Assembly (NCBI GenBank): GCA_019633425.1
Contig: WSUB01000367.1
Coordinates: forward strand, 1 to 16,449
DNA length: 16,449 nt
Direction: 5' to 3'
DNA from: Tulasnella sp. 424
Taxonomy: Eukaryota; Basidiomycota; Agaricomycetes; Cantharellales; Tulasnellaceae
The position numbers and the translations under genes are program-made. Positions 1-8,413 of this stretch are shown in pieces. Within the stretch, counting starts at the first letter, position 1. Every line of letters begins with the position of its first letter. The notes below the pieces were generated by a model. It saw only the letters and a list, made by a program, of their open reading frames with translations, was not told the origin of the DNA and ran no database searches.

Positions 1-656
1 GGACACCTGACGTCACGATCAGGGCTGGGACGGGAAAATGAGGAACCGTGACGCCACCTTTCAGGAAACGTCAACCTCGCCCCCTCGGACGACTAAGGTG
101 CATCTGCGGAGCTTTTCGGACTACAGTACCCCAGCTCGGTCTTTGGAAATTGAAGCCTCGATCGTTCCTCTTCGGCACCACCTCAACTGGATAAACGAGA
201 AATACGCGCTTCGTTTACTGAAGACGGTCGGCCGATTCCTCTCTTCTCGATTTGATTTATTACTATGTAAATAGTACTAGGGAAACCCCCCACGCCTTGA
301 TGGCCTTAAGGCTGTCTGCTTGCGGGTAATAAACGGAGATTCCAACACGCCTCCTCGGACGAAAACGACTCAGCGAGTTCCCGTAGAATGATCACACAAC
401 GTCGGCTAGAGCTTTTTTTGAGGGCCGAAATTTGTGCTAGGAGCCTTCAGATATGTTACGATCCTGGTCATATTGTTGTTCCATATTTGACCGGACGAGG
501 AGTGACCGTCCTTGCACAATATTCGTCAGGCACTCTGTTGATTCAACACGCGGCCCCTTTTCTTTCAGTCCTCGGTAAGAGCAAAGAGGGGCCCAGGAGA
601 TATCCTGCCCCTTCAAAAACGCTTGTTTGGACGTTGTGTGATCTCTTATCAGGTAA
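1..656. other. Left flank without a supported gene
   Basis: I see no convincing gene here. Two open frames exist (from ATG 38 and ATG 388), but neither has recognisable motifs, and the second runs across the left edge of the duplicated unit at about 657, which argues against it being an old gene. An AATAAA sits near 329 and a related motif CCTCGGACGA occurs near 82 and 353, so the stretch could be LTR or other transposon remnant. I could not identify ends, a primer site or a target duplication. Confidence 0.4.
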
Positions 657-888
657 CAGGCTACTAGTACCGTCTACTTCCCTTTATCTCATGGCCCGTG
701 ACCGTGTGAGACCTGGCGACGACACCTCAACTTCACCGCATGGACTTGCAAGGAACGTTCTATGGAAGCTAAACTTTAAAAACACCCAGCTACAGGAGCA
801 AGTCGGCGTGCCCGGGGCTGGCCTTGCGAAGAAGGGCAGGTAGAGATGCACGCTGTCCCGGGTGGATCCGAGAGGACTTGTCTGTCCT

Positions 889-979
889 TGTTATCCCCCT
901 CTCTTGCACAATCCACTACTCACTCCCCCGTAAACACACCACCAGCTTCCCCTCTCCTTTCACCTGTCTTACTAAGCCG
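889..979 (+). promoter_or_regulatory. Pyrimidine-rich leader of kinase-TPR gene A
   Basis: A CT-rich stretch (CCCCCTCTCTTGC, CCTCTCCTTTCACC) precedes the ancestral ATG at 980. It is shared with the other two copies. CT-rich tracts just upstream of the start are common in core promoters and 5' UTRs of filamentous fungi. A TATA-like TTTAAAAA lies further upstream near 775. The role is inferred from position and composition only. Confidence 0.4.
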
Positions 980-1034
980 ATGCAAAAAAGGCGATTCTTA
1001 TCGTTCTTCTCGCTTAGATCCTCTAGGCCAAAAG

Positions 1035-3663
1035 ATGACAATCGAGATGCCGGGCCATCCGCCGCACAGTCCGAATTCGGACCAGGATACCCCCTCCGGT
1101 GCATCCCCGCCGAGCGCTAAGCTGGTATGTCCTTCCCGAGCTTCCAGGACCATTTCAATGACTCGCCAAAACTACTTTTTCTCATAGAGGGAGAAACTCA
1201 ACAAGCTAGCGAATCGGCGAATTGGTCTCTCCTCTATCCAATTTGTCGACGGCGCCCCCGAGTTGCATGGAAGTTATGCAACAGTTTCACGAGCCCGTTT
1301 GGTCTCTTCCTCCGCTGGTCAAGAGAGAACGAGCCAATCCAATCCGACCAAAACGGACGGTCGCGACATACCCGGCCCTGCTGGGGCAGCGTCTCGGCAG
1401 CAAAAGGTCGGTGCTCCTCTGCCTTTCTGACCATTGATAGTGATGATGAGCGGCTCATCGATACAATCTTACAGGATGTAGCAGTGAAGAAAATGCACAT
1501 CTCATATGACCCAGTGCGGATATTAGGCGTAAGAAGACTCCGACCGTTACGTAGTGGTTTCAGCGCTAAGGTCTTTCGGTTCAGTTGACACTCAGGGAAG
1601 CCGAATTCTTGGTCGGACTTTCTCACGAAAATATCATTAAGCTCGAAGGATTTGTCGAGGACGTGTCCAAGAAGGTAGTCTGGTTAGTCTTTCCCTGGGC
1701 GGAGAACGGAAACTTGGAGAGCTTCATCGGGTCAGCAGAATGGGAGATCCCCGAACGAGTTTCGCTGGTACGATGGAACTGCATTTCTTGGACTTACCTC
1801 TGACACTCTGTATTCCAGATTTACGATGTGGCTGATGGAGTCGAATACCTCCATAACCAACAACCCCCAATCCGCCACGGCGACCTCAAATCCGTACGTT
1901 CTGAGAGGATCTTATTGAACCGCTGGCAAACATTGCTCTGACTTTTCAGGTAAACATATTGGTCAACTCCGAGTATCGCGCGGTAATTACCGACTTTGGA
2001 TCCGCTCGCCGTCAAACAACCGAGGATCCAGACGGGGAGACAAGCCATGCTGAAAACGAACCGCCACCAGCCCTGTCGCTTGAACCAACGTTCTCCGCTG
2101 CGACGAATACTATGACCTTAACGCTGAAGGGTGATCATTTCACCCTTCGTTGGGCTGCTCCGGAGCTATTGCACAAAAGAAAAGCTACCCTTGCGAGCGA
2201 TATCTGGGCATTGGGATGTGTGATCTATGAGGTATGTCTCGGTTCCTTCTTCTGATCACGATGAAGTCTCAAACATGGGCTCCGGAACAGGTGATGACGA
2301 ACTCGATTCCGTTTCAAGACGTCGACGCGGACACCGCTGTCATGATACGGGTCGTTATGGGAGATCTCCCATCCATCACGGACAACGCTCGCATGGCATT
2401 GATTAAAGCACTGTGTTCCCTCGCACTTGCGTGTTGGAGCCAGGACCCCCGGAAACGACCGACTGCTGAAGATTGCCGAAAATCAATCAATTGGATGGTG
2501 AGTCATGCTGATATGGCGCCAATTACAGGCAATTGACCAAAGTTTGATAGCCTATGATTAGGCCAAACCCGATACGGACCGCAGATGCAGCGGCTTCTAC
2601 AGCTCGCTCTCCAGCGCTTCTGATGCAACTGGGAGATATGTACATCAGGCAGGGTGACTTCATGAACGCGACGGATTTCTATACCAAAGCGCTGGGTAGC
2701 TACAGTGAAACCGGCGACAGCAAGGGAAAGGCGGCAGCGCTGGCCCAGCTGGCGCAGGTGCATCAGTTTCTAAACGAGGACAGCCAAGCCGTTCCATTAT
2801 ACTACGAAGCCCTCCAAATTCGCACCGACATCGGTGACCGGCAAGGGAGAGCCTACATTCTTTCGAGTCTCGCTGAGGTGCATCGGCTTCGAAACGAGTA
2901 CAGCCAGGCCGTCACATTCTACTCTGAGGCCCTCCAACTCTGCACCGAGATCGGCGACAGGCAAGGGAGAGCCGGCGCTCTGTGGGGTCTCGCTGCGGTG
3001 CATCAGGTTCGAAACGAATACAGCCAGGCCGAGGCATTTCACTCCGAGGCCCTCCAAATCCGCACCGAGATCGGCGACAGGCGCGGGAGAGCCGAAGCTC
3101 TTTGGGGTCTCGGTGAGGTGTATCGGTTTCAAAAGGAGTACAGCCAGGCCATTACGTTCTACTCCGATGCCCTAGAAGCCTCCACGGATATTGGCAGCAG
3201 GCATGGGAGAGCCGACGCGCTGCAGGGCCTTGCTGCGGTGCATTCGGCTCGGGAGGAGTACAGCCAGGCCCTTCCATTCCTCTCCGAGGCCCTCCAAATC
3301 CGCACCGACATTGGCGACAGATTCGGGAGAGCCATTACTTTGCAGGGTCTTGCCCGCGTGCATAAGTCTCAGAAGGAGTACAGCCAAGCCATCACTCTCC
3401 TTTCAGAGGCCCTGGAAATCTGTACCGATATCGGGGACCGATCCGGCAGAGCTCACTCTCTGTTGGGCCTTGGTGACGTGCATCGCGGTCAGGGCAACTA
3501 CGGGGACGCAATTGGCCTTTATACAGAGGCTGCAGAGGTCTTCGGACAAATCGGAGACGCCGACAATGCCGCTTACGCTTCCGACCAAGCTGCCCAATGC
3601 GAGGAGAAGCAAGTACGTGACTGTTCCTTGGGGCATCCGAGCTTCAGGGAGGTTGATATTTGA
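1035..3663 (+). CDS. Kinase-TPR fusion protein, copy A
   Basis: Likely a cytoplasmic Ser/Thr (TKL-like) kinase with a C-terminal TPR scaffold; substrate unknown. Eight exons: 1035-1124, 1188-1406, 1475-1528, 1585-1767, 1819-1893, 1950-2231, 2291-2497, 2551-3663; all introns GT-AG, 51-68 bp. Visible motifs: degenerate glycine loop HGSYATV, VAVKK, alpha-C LREAEF, catalytic HGDLKSVNIL, DFGSAR, WAAPELL, DIWALG and CWSQDPRKRPT, so all catalytic residues are present. Eight 40-residue TPRs follow. About 740 aa. Start choice: the ancestral ATG at 980 (used by copy C) is put out of frame by one extra base near 1074. ATG 1035 lies in the shifted frame, joins exon 2 correctly and gives an intact product with about 13 changed residues. 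If 980 is used instead, the gene is broken. An alternative donor GTACGT at 3613 near the 3' end could change the tail. Confidence 0.75.
2614..3573 (+). repeat. Eight tandem 120-bp TPR-coding repeats (copy A)
   Basis: The single last exon carries eight repeats of exactly 120 bp (40 residues) with no length variation. Consensus elements are ALxxLAxVHxxxxEYSQA, FYSEALQI and TDIGDRxGRA. The first repeat (GDMYIRQGDF) and the last (GDVHRGQGNYGDA) are more divergent caps. The 40-residue period and GDRxGRA spacing are like TPRs of the LGN/AGS3 and fungal NLR-associated type, which form a superhelix that binds peptides or proteins. The long antisense frames over this region are repeat artefacts. Confidence 0.9.
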
Positions 3664-4197
3664 CTCGAGACAGAAGTCCAAATCACGTACGTGGCGCCCG
3701 AATTTCATTCCCGTATGATCCGTTGACTCTCCGTCTCCACCATCTTTATTCCACCGGTTAGTAGAAGTATTCCAGCATGCTTTCGTCTCGATCCCAACTC
3801 CCTTGTGTTTCTGTAATGTCGTGAATGTCACAAATATCCTAATCGTCCGATATAATGACACAAATGATTCTGAACAACGAGAGCAGGATCCTAGGAAGCT
3901 GATGTCAGGGCAGCAATGTCGTAAACTCCTTGATCCAGGAAATGAGTCTCATCGTCAACGACTCTCAACTCCCCACCCCCCTTTGAGCTACTTATGTGTT
4001 TGTCCTATCCTTTCTTGCCTACCTTTTAGCTCCACTTTCGCTCCACCGATTCCCATCCTCGCGCGAGCACCATTTCGTCCATCCATTTCTTCCCGAATGT
4101 GAAGTTTGGTCGTTAGAGCGTCCTCAGCTATCCACTGGCACTGAGAACCGAGCGAAGGTAGGAAGCGAGGTCAGTGCTTGCGCGATGCTCATAATGC
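3664..4197 (+). other. Conserved 3' flank of unit A (probable 3' UTR and spacer)
   Basis: No gene is supported. The region after the stop is conserved in the other two copies (TATTCCAGCATGCTTTCGTC, AATGATTCTGAACAACG and CATCGTCAACGACTCTCA motifs). The three copies differ by indels that shift every frame, so it is not shared coding sequence. It probably contains the 3' UTR. I see no unambiguous polyadenylation signal. Confidence 0.5.
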
Positions 4198-4599
4198 CAG
4201 GAGTCAAATGAAAACGCGGAGAGCGAGAGCAGCGCTTGTGCTGACAGGTAGAGGTATTCACGAAGCAGTGCGAGTATTGTGGTTGAGAATGATTTTGGCT
4301 CCTTTGGTGGAAGTAATTTCTAGCTATCAGATTCATTTCAAGATCTTCTTTCCGAGTTGCCTGGCTCTCGTTCGGCTGAAGTCACCGGGGAACAAAACGC
4401 GTCAAGCCAACAAATACTCAGGGCAAAAGTACACCCTCACCCTCACCCTGGGCAGTCCACGATGCCAGCTCTCCTCCAGCCTCTCATGGACACCTCAAAT
4501 TCTCCAACAAATCATCAAAGAACAAATTCAAAGGAAAGGGAAAGCCACGCCCTTCGCTACCACCGCAGCTTCCACCTCGTCAACGTCAGCCAAAACTGA
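4198..4599. other. Spacer without a clear gene
   Basis: The stretch contains a short CACCCT repeat (about 4434-4450) and open frames in all three + frames from about 4460. A proline- and lysine-rich frame (GKPRPSLPPQLPPRQRQ, about 4540-4590) could be the damaged 5' part of the gene at 4600-5187, since the next segment is also proline-rich but in another frame. This cannot be settled by reading alone. Confidence 0.35.
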
Positions 4600-5187
4600 A
4601 ATTCCAGATCCAGTCTTCCTACTTGGGCTCCTATCGCTGCTCCTCCATCCTCCAGACCACCCAAATCACGTATCGTCTTAGCGCGCTTCGTTGGACGCGT
4701 TGACCAAGTGCCTTTCGTTACATTCCAGCCTAGGCGGAATGGGAGTGGCGCGCTGTCTTTCGAGCGGGAGCTGCAGGCGTACGGCATGCAGGCCGAAATT
4801 GAGCTCAAAGTTGTCGGCGCTGGACTCGGCGCTCACGGTGGGCCTGAGTGAGCGAGGTGAATCGAAAGTCAGGTGAGCAGTAACGCGACGACCGCACATT
4901 TTGCACTGGGTTGATCCCGCGTTGCTTACCCAGATCGAAGAAGCCATTGGCCAAGGAGTTACGCGAATATGAAGCGCCGACGACTACCTCCCTATATTCG
5001 ACTCTCAGACCAGGCTCTGTCAACAGGTGGTGACATTGTCGAGTTATCTATTGAACCAGAGCTTATGCGCTCGGGCAGATTGCGTTCCTACGACCTTTTC
5101 GATCTCATTTTTCGATCATGCGAGCTCACCTCCTCTTCTTGCAAAACCAAGTCAAAGCATGTCGCGCTACTCTCAAGAGGGAGATAA
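4600..5187 (+). pseudogene. Unidentified spliced gene fragment, + strand
   Basis: Not recognised. Three segments join in one frame through plausible GT-AG introns: up to 4847, 4934-5026 and 5079-5187 (introns 86 and 52 bp, donors GTGAGC and GTGGTG, acceptor CCCAG at the first). The product starts proline-rich (APPSSRPPK), then has a well-formed folded-looking part with SRIVLARFVG, FERELQAYGM, KKPLAKELREYEAP and NRLRSYDLFDLIF, and ends at a TAA. There is no start codon in frame after the stop at 4597, so the 5' end is missing or frameshifted. The last exon overlaps the MAU2-like frame beginning near 5105, so the gene may really be cut off near 5100 and its apparent tail (SCELTSSS onward) may be accidental. 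Splice phases and amino-acid composition favour a once-real gene. Confidence 0.4.
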
Positions 5188-5955
5188 ACGTTCTGAACGC
5201 GTACGACTCCCTCTACGTCTCACACAATTGAACGCCGCTGATGTGCGTTTCCGTCCCGTAGCGTCGACTCTTCTTCAGCCGTCTACACCTGCTACTTCAC
5301 CAATACCACCGCATTGCTCTCCTCAACGACCGCCCAACCTCCCGATTACTCTAATGCATTATCAACCCTCAAAAAGTCCAGTCGATCGCGCACAGTCGGG
5401 GTGACAAGCAAATCTCAACTCTGGCTTTGGCGACCCGTCTCCAAGTGTTGATGCGGGCCGAGTTGTGGGAGCTTGTTGGAGAGAGGTGTGAATAGGTCGA
5501 AGAGGCTTTGGGCTTTGCGTTCGAAGAAGAGATGGCCGGCGAGCCACCCAGCAGACGGACGGCGAGAACAACCAGTCGGGCTCGGTCGTCATGCAAGCGG
5601 AAAGCCAAGAATCCACGTCTTCGTCCTCCGCCACCGACGCCACGCCGCTCTTACTCTGCATGAAGATCCATGTCCTTATGCTTGGCATCCTCTACCACAC
5701 CCGAATGTTCAACTCTAAATTCGCTTCGACCCGACTCACCGCGCTCCACGACCTACTCGACTCTGACGCGCTGGAGAACTTCCCCGCCGGTGCACTCGGC
5801 GTGACATATACAGCTGGTCCCCCCCTTCCTTCTTAAGGTCATGCATCCAAGGATCCTGTACGAACTCGCCTTTTTGGTCGGCGGGTGTGTAAGCGGGGTG
5901 TAGCGGGCAGGAAGCCGAAGAGGAAAGTGTTCGTGAAGGAAGGCTTGGGCGTGTG
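5105..5955 (+). pseudogene. MAU2/Scc4-like cohesin loading factor, internal fragment with frame breaks
   Basis: MAU2/Scc4 is the helical-repeat partner of the Scc2 cohesin loader on chromatin. Segments in order: MRAHLLFLQNQVKACRATLK (5118 on); intron 5201-5261 (GTACGA...TAG, phase fits); a stretch with PPDYSNALSTLKK; VQSIAHSRGDKQ then TRLQVLMRAELWELVG; VEEALGFAFEEE; KIHVLMLGILYHTR with LTALHDLLDS; HPRILYELAFLVG; and GRKPKRKVF. The likeness to fungal MAU2 is from family memory (the SIAxxRGD block, the LILGVLxHT-like block and the spacing). Breaks: A5 at 5371-5375 needs one more A, TAG at 5493 is in frame, C7 at 5819-5825 has one C too many, and one base is missing near 5883. The N- and C-terminal thirds are absent, and the right end abuts RPN6 sequence. 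It is a pseudogene, or a rearranged piece with homopolymer errors. Confidence 0.5.
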
Positions 5956-5971
5956 TGTTTCACTCTCGAAG

Positions 5972-7557
5972 GCGATCATCGCGACCAAGAGACTGCAATC
6001 GTGAAGCTCGGCCAGATATATGCACATCAGGAGAATACGGAGAAGCTGGCAGAAGTCGTTCGCTCGTTTCGAGCGATTAGTCTCGTCAACAGCGAAAGCC
6101 AAGACCGCGAACCTCAATGGGCGACACCAACCGCATACTTTGCCCACTCGCTGACAGGGAGACTTTGCAGTCAGGACGCTCATCGACTTATTCTCATCTA
6201 TAATCCACTCAGAAACAGATAACATCGCCTGGGCTCGGCAGGAGAAGCGTATATTCTTGAAGCAGAGCTTGGATACGAGATTGGTCGCCCTGCACCTCGA
6301 AACGCAGTCCTACCGTGCCACACTCGGCCTCATCGATGGTCTGCTTAAAGAGTTGAAGAGGCTTAGCGATAAACTCATATTGACTGAGGTGCATCTTCTG
6401 GAGAGCCGCGTCTATCGGGGATTGGCAACTTCCCCAAGTCCAAGGTGAGTTGAACCGCTGTATGCGGTGGTCGTGTGGCGCCTTATGCTGATAGTTGCCT
6501 CCAGGCAGCCCTAACTTCCGCTCGCACTGCCACTAATTCAATCTACTGCCCACCTTATCTTCAAGCTCAACTCGACCTTCAGAGCGGAATTCTTCACGCC
6601 GAAGATAAGACTACAAGACTGGGTAAGCAAGCTTCACGGAGTGCTTTACCAACTTTTGTCGCTGATTCTCTCCTCTTAGGTACTCTTACTTCTTCGAAGT
6701 CTTTGAAAATCTTTCCACCAACGACGATCCCAAAGCTCTAACAGCGCTCAAGTACATGCTTCTGTGCAAGATTATGCTGAATTTGGTGAGTGCAGCTGCG
6801 TCTCGTGTGACTTCTGCAGTGCTAACCGAAACGGTATCGGTCAGCCCGAAGACGTTACTTCTCTTCTGCAGATCAAGCTCGCGGCACGATACGTGCAGCT
6901 TCGAGAGGTCGACTCTATGCGCGCTGTCGCTCGTGCACACCAGAACCGTAACCTGGCCGAGTTTGAACACGCACTGAAAGACTACCGGGAAGGTACGAGC
7001 ACGTGTTGTTGCCTGGCTGACTATGTTTCCCGCCTCACCTGTCCTCGTTCGTATCAGAGCTTTCCACCGACCCAACAATCCGAACGCATCTTGCCGCCTT
7101 GTACGACACCCTCCTTGAGCAAAATTTCTTCCGAATTGTCGAACCGTACAGTGTCGTCGATATCGACCATGTCGCCGAAGTTGTTGGACAGGGAAGGGCA
7201 CAGGTAGAAGCCAAGTACGTGGTGAAGCCAAATATGGTCAGGCGATCCTTTTGCTGACGCCATGTTCTAGGCTCTCTCACATGATTCTCGACAAGATACT
7301 TTCGGGCGGCTTAGACCAGGGCCGAGGTTGCCTCATTATCTTTGACCCTCAGGAGGAAGATGTACGTCGTCTCTTGGCCGCGGGGATTAACCCTCTACTA
7401 ACTTACCGGCGTAGGCATTATACGGCGATGTCATCAAGACCATTGAACAAGTCGGTAAAGTTGTGGACTCATTATACGCGAAAGTGAGATTGCCCCATCT
7501 TCTACCAATGAGAACTTCGCTGATCGACCTGTGGTGTAGACCGTCCGGATAGCATAG
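5972..7557 (+). pseudogene. 26S proteasome regulatory subunit RPN6 (PSMD11), 5'-truncated and frameshifted
   Basis: RPN6 is a PCI-domain subunit of the proteasome lid that clamps lid, base and core. Exons seen: 5972-6116, 6171-6444, 6505-6622, 6680-6785, 6845-6992, 7058-7214, 7271-7361, 7415-7483 and 7540-7557. Diagnostic blocks are [121 protein letters not shown] and the family-typical tail TVRIA before TAG. The PCI half (6680-7557) is intact. The N-terminal half is damaged: an extra base near 6081, a donor reading AT instead of GT at 6117, one A missing at 6427 (GCAAC for GCAAAC) and one G missing near 6609 (AAGAC for AAGGAC). The first 60-70 residues and start codon are absent. RPN6 is essential, so another intact copy should exist. 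Confidence 0.85.
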
Positions 7558-7605
7558 CCTTTATTATATAGCCCCACCCTCTATGTTAAATACAAGCGAA
7601 CTTAC

Positions 7606-8034
7606 ATTTCGGTCGATCGGATGCGTCATTGTGATAATGGGAATATCAGCGATTGTTGGGTTAGGTTCCCGCCGAGGATCAATCACACCAATATTTACCA
7701 GCCTCGGCCATTCACATCAGCTGGCGCCCAAGTGCCACAAGTTCCCCTCGCGCGCATCATCGAGCGCCATTACGTGACCCTTCAGCAGCAGTGACAGATT
7801 CTCGGAGAGAGGGCCCCCTGCAGGGAGCGACGCAGCTGTGCCGGCGAGTGGGACGTCTTCCAGCGGGTGGGTAGCGTCGATTGATCCCAAGTGCAGTTGA
7901 GAAAGATAACCGGGGGGGGGGGGGTAGGGGTGTGAAGAGGCTCCGTAGCCACCGTACTCCAAAACCCTCAAAGGATCCTGGACGAGAGCATAATCTCTAA
8001 ATGGGAAAAGCAGACCATGGACCTTATCGCACAA
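7606..8034 (-). pseudogene. Unidentified minus-strand exon fragment
   Basis: Not recognised. Read on the minus strand there is a coherent frame with ALVQDPLRVLEYGGYG, SHPYPPPPG, LSQLHLGSIDATHPLEDVP and KGHVMALDDAREGNLWHLG. After a one-base shift near 7715 it continues as WPRLVNIGVIDPRREP and ADIPIITMTHPIDRN, and runs into a good splice donor GTAAGT (minus strand, CTTAC at 7601-7605). The composition looks like a real exon, with no transmembrane segment. A 13-G run (7912-7924) lies inside it as a poly-proline stretch and is prone to indels. On its upstream side it runs out of recognisable sequence where unit B begins near 8086, so it is probably truncated. An F-box/leucine-rich type is a weak guess. 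Confidence 0.4.
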
Positions 8035-8269
8035 TCGATTTCGGCGAAATCTCCTTCTCAGCCTTGCGCACTCTTTACCGGTACCTCGTGGCGCGTGACC
8101 GTTGAGACGCGACGATACCTCAACTTCATCGCATAACTTGCAAGAAACATTCTACAGACGCTAAAGGTGCCCAGCTACAGGACCAATGCAGCGTACTCAC
8201 TGTTAGCCTTGCGAATAAGGGCAGGTAGAGATGCAAGCTGTTCGGGTGGATCCGAGAGGACTCCTCCGT

Positions 8270-8362
8270 CCTTTTATTCCCCTCCCGCTCACGATCCACT
8301 ACGCCCTCCCCCACACTCCATCAGCTTCCCCCATCCCTTCACCTCTCTACTAAGCCGATCCA
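8270..8362 (+). promoter_or_regulatory. Pyrimidine-rich leader of kinase-TPR gene B
   Basis: CT-rich leader homologous to those of copies A and C (CCCCTCCCGCTCACG, CCTTCACCTCTC). The triplet equivalent to the ATG of copy C reads ATC at 8358-8360, so translation cannot start there. Confidence 0.4.
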
Positions 8363-8413
8363 AAAACTGTGACTCCTATCATCGCCTAGCATCTTCTCGC
8401 TTAAATATCCTAT

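Larger units (their letters stand above)
657..4197 (+). repeat. Duplicated unit A (flank + kinase-TPR gene + 3' flank)
   Basis: This segment is collinear with 8086-11601 and 12460-16449. The left edge is set by shared sequence starting at AACAGGCTACTAGTAC, also present at about 12460. The right edge is set by shared sequence after TTTGGTCGTT (about 4107 and 11509), which fades near 4197. Non-coding flanks are conserved as well as the gene, so whole segments were duplicated rather than cDNA copies. Introns are retained in all copies, which also rules out retroposition. Boundaries were judged by eye and may be off by tens of bases. Confidence 0.75.

Noticed and set aside
388..843. Open frame of 151 codons at the left
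   Set aside because: It crosses the left edge of the duplicated unit, is not conserved in units B and C, and has no recognisable motif.
1407..1474. Open alternative frame through intron 2 of the kinase gene (SDDERLIDT before DVAVKK), suggesting no intron
   Set aside because: Reading through needs a frame change from exon 2; splicing AAG/GTCGG to ACAG/GAT joins the conserved frames in phase in all three copies.
2834..3718. Second sense-strand frames over the TPR arrays (Arg/Pro/Ser-rich, repeating)
   Set aside because: Shadow of the TPR exon in another frame, with low-complexity composition and no start context; the TPR frame explains the region.
4434..4450. CACCCTCACCCTCACCCT as telomere-like sequence
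   Set aside because: Only three units, and not the usual fungal TTAGGG/CCCTAA telomere repeat; a simple repeat is enough.
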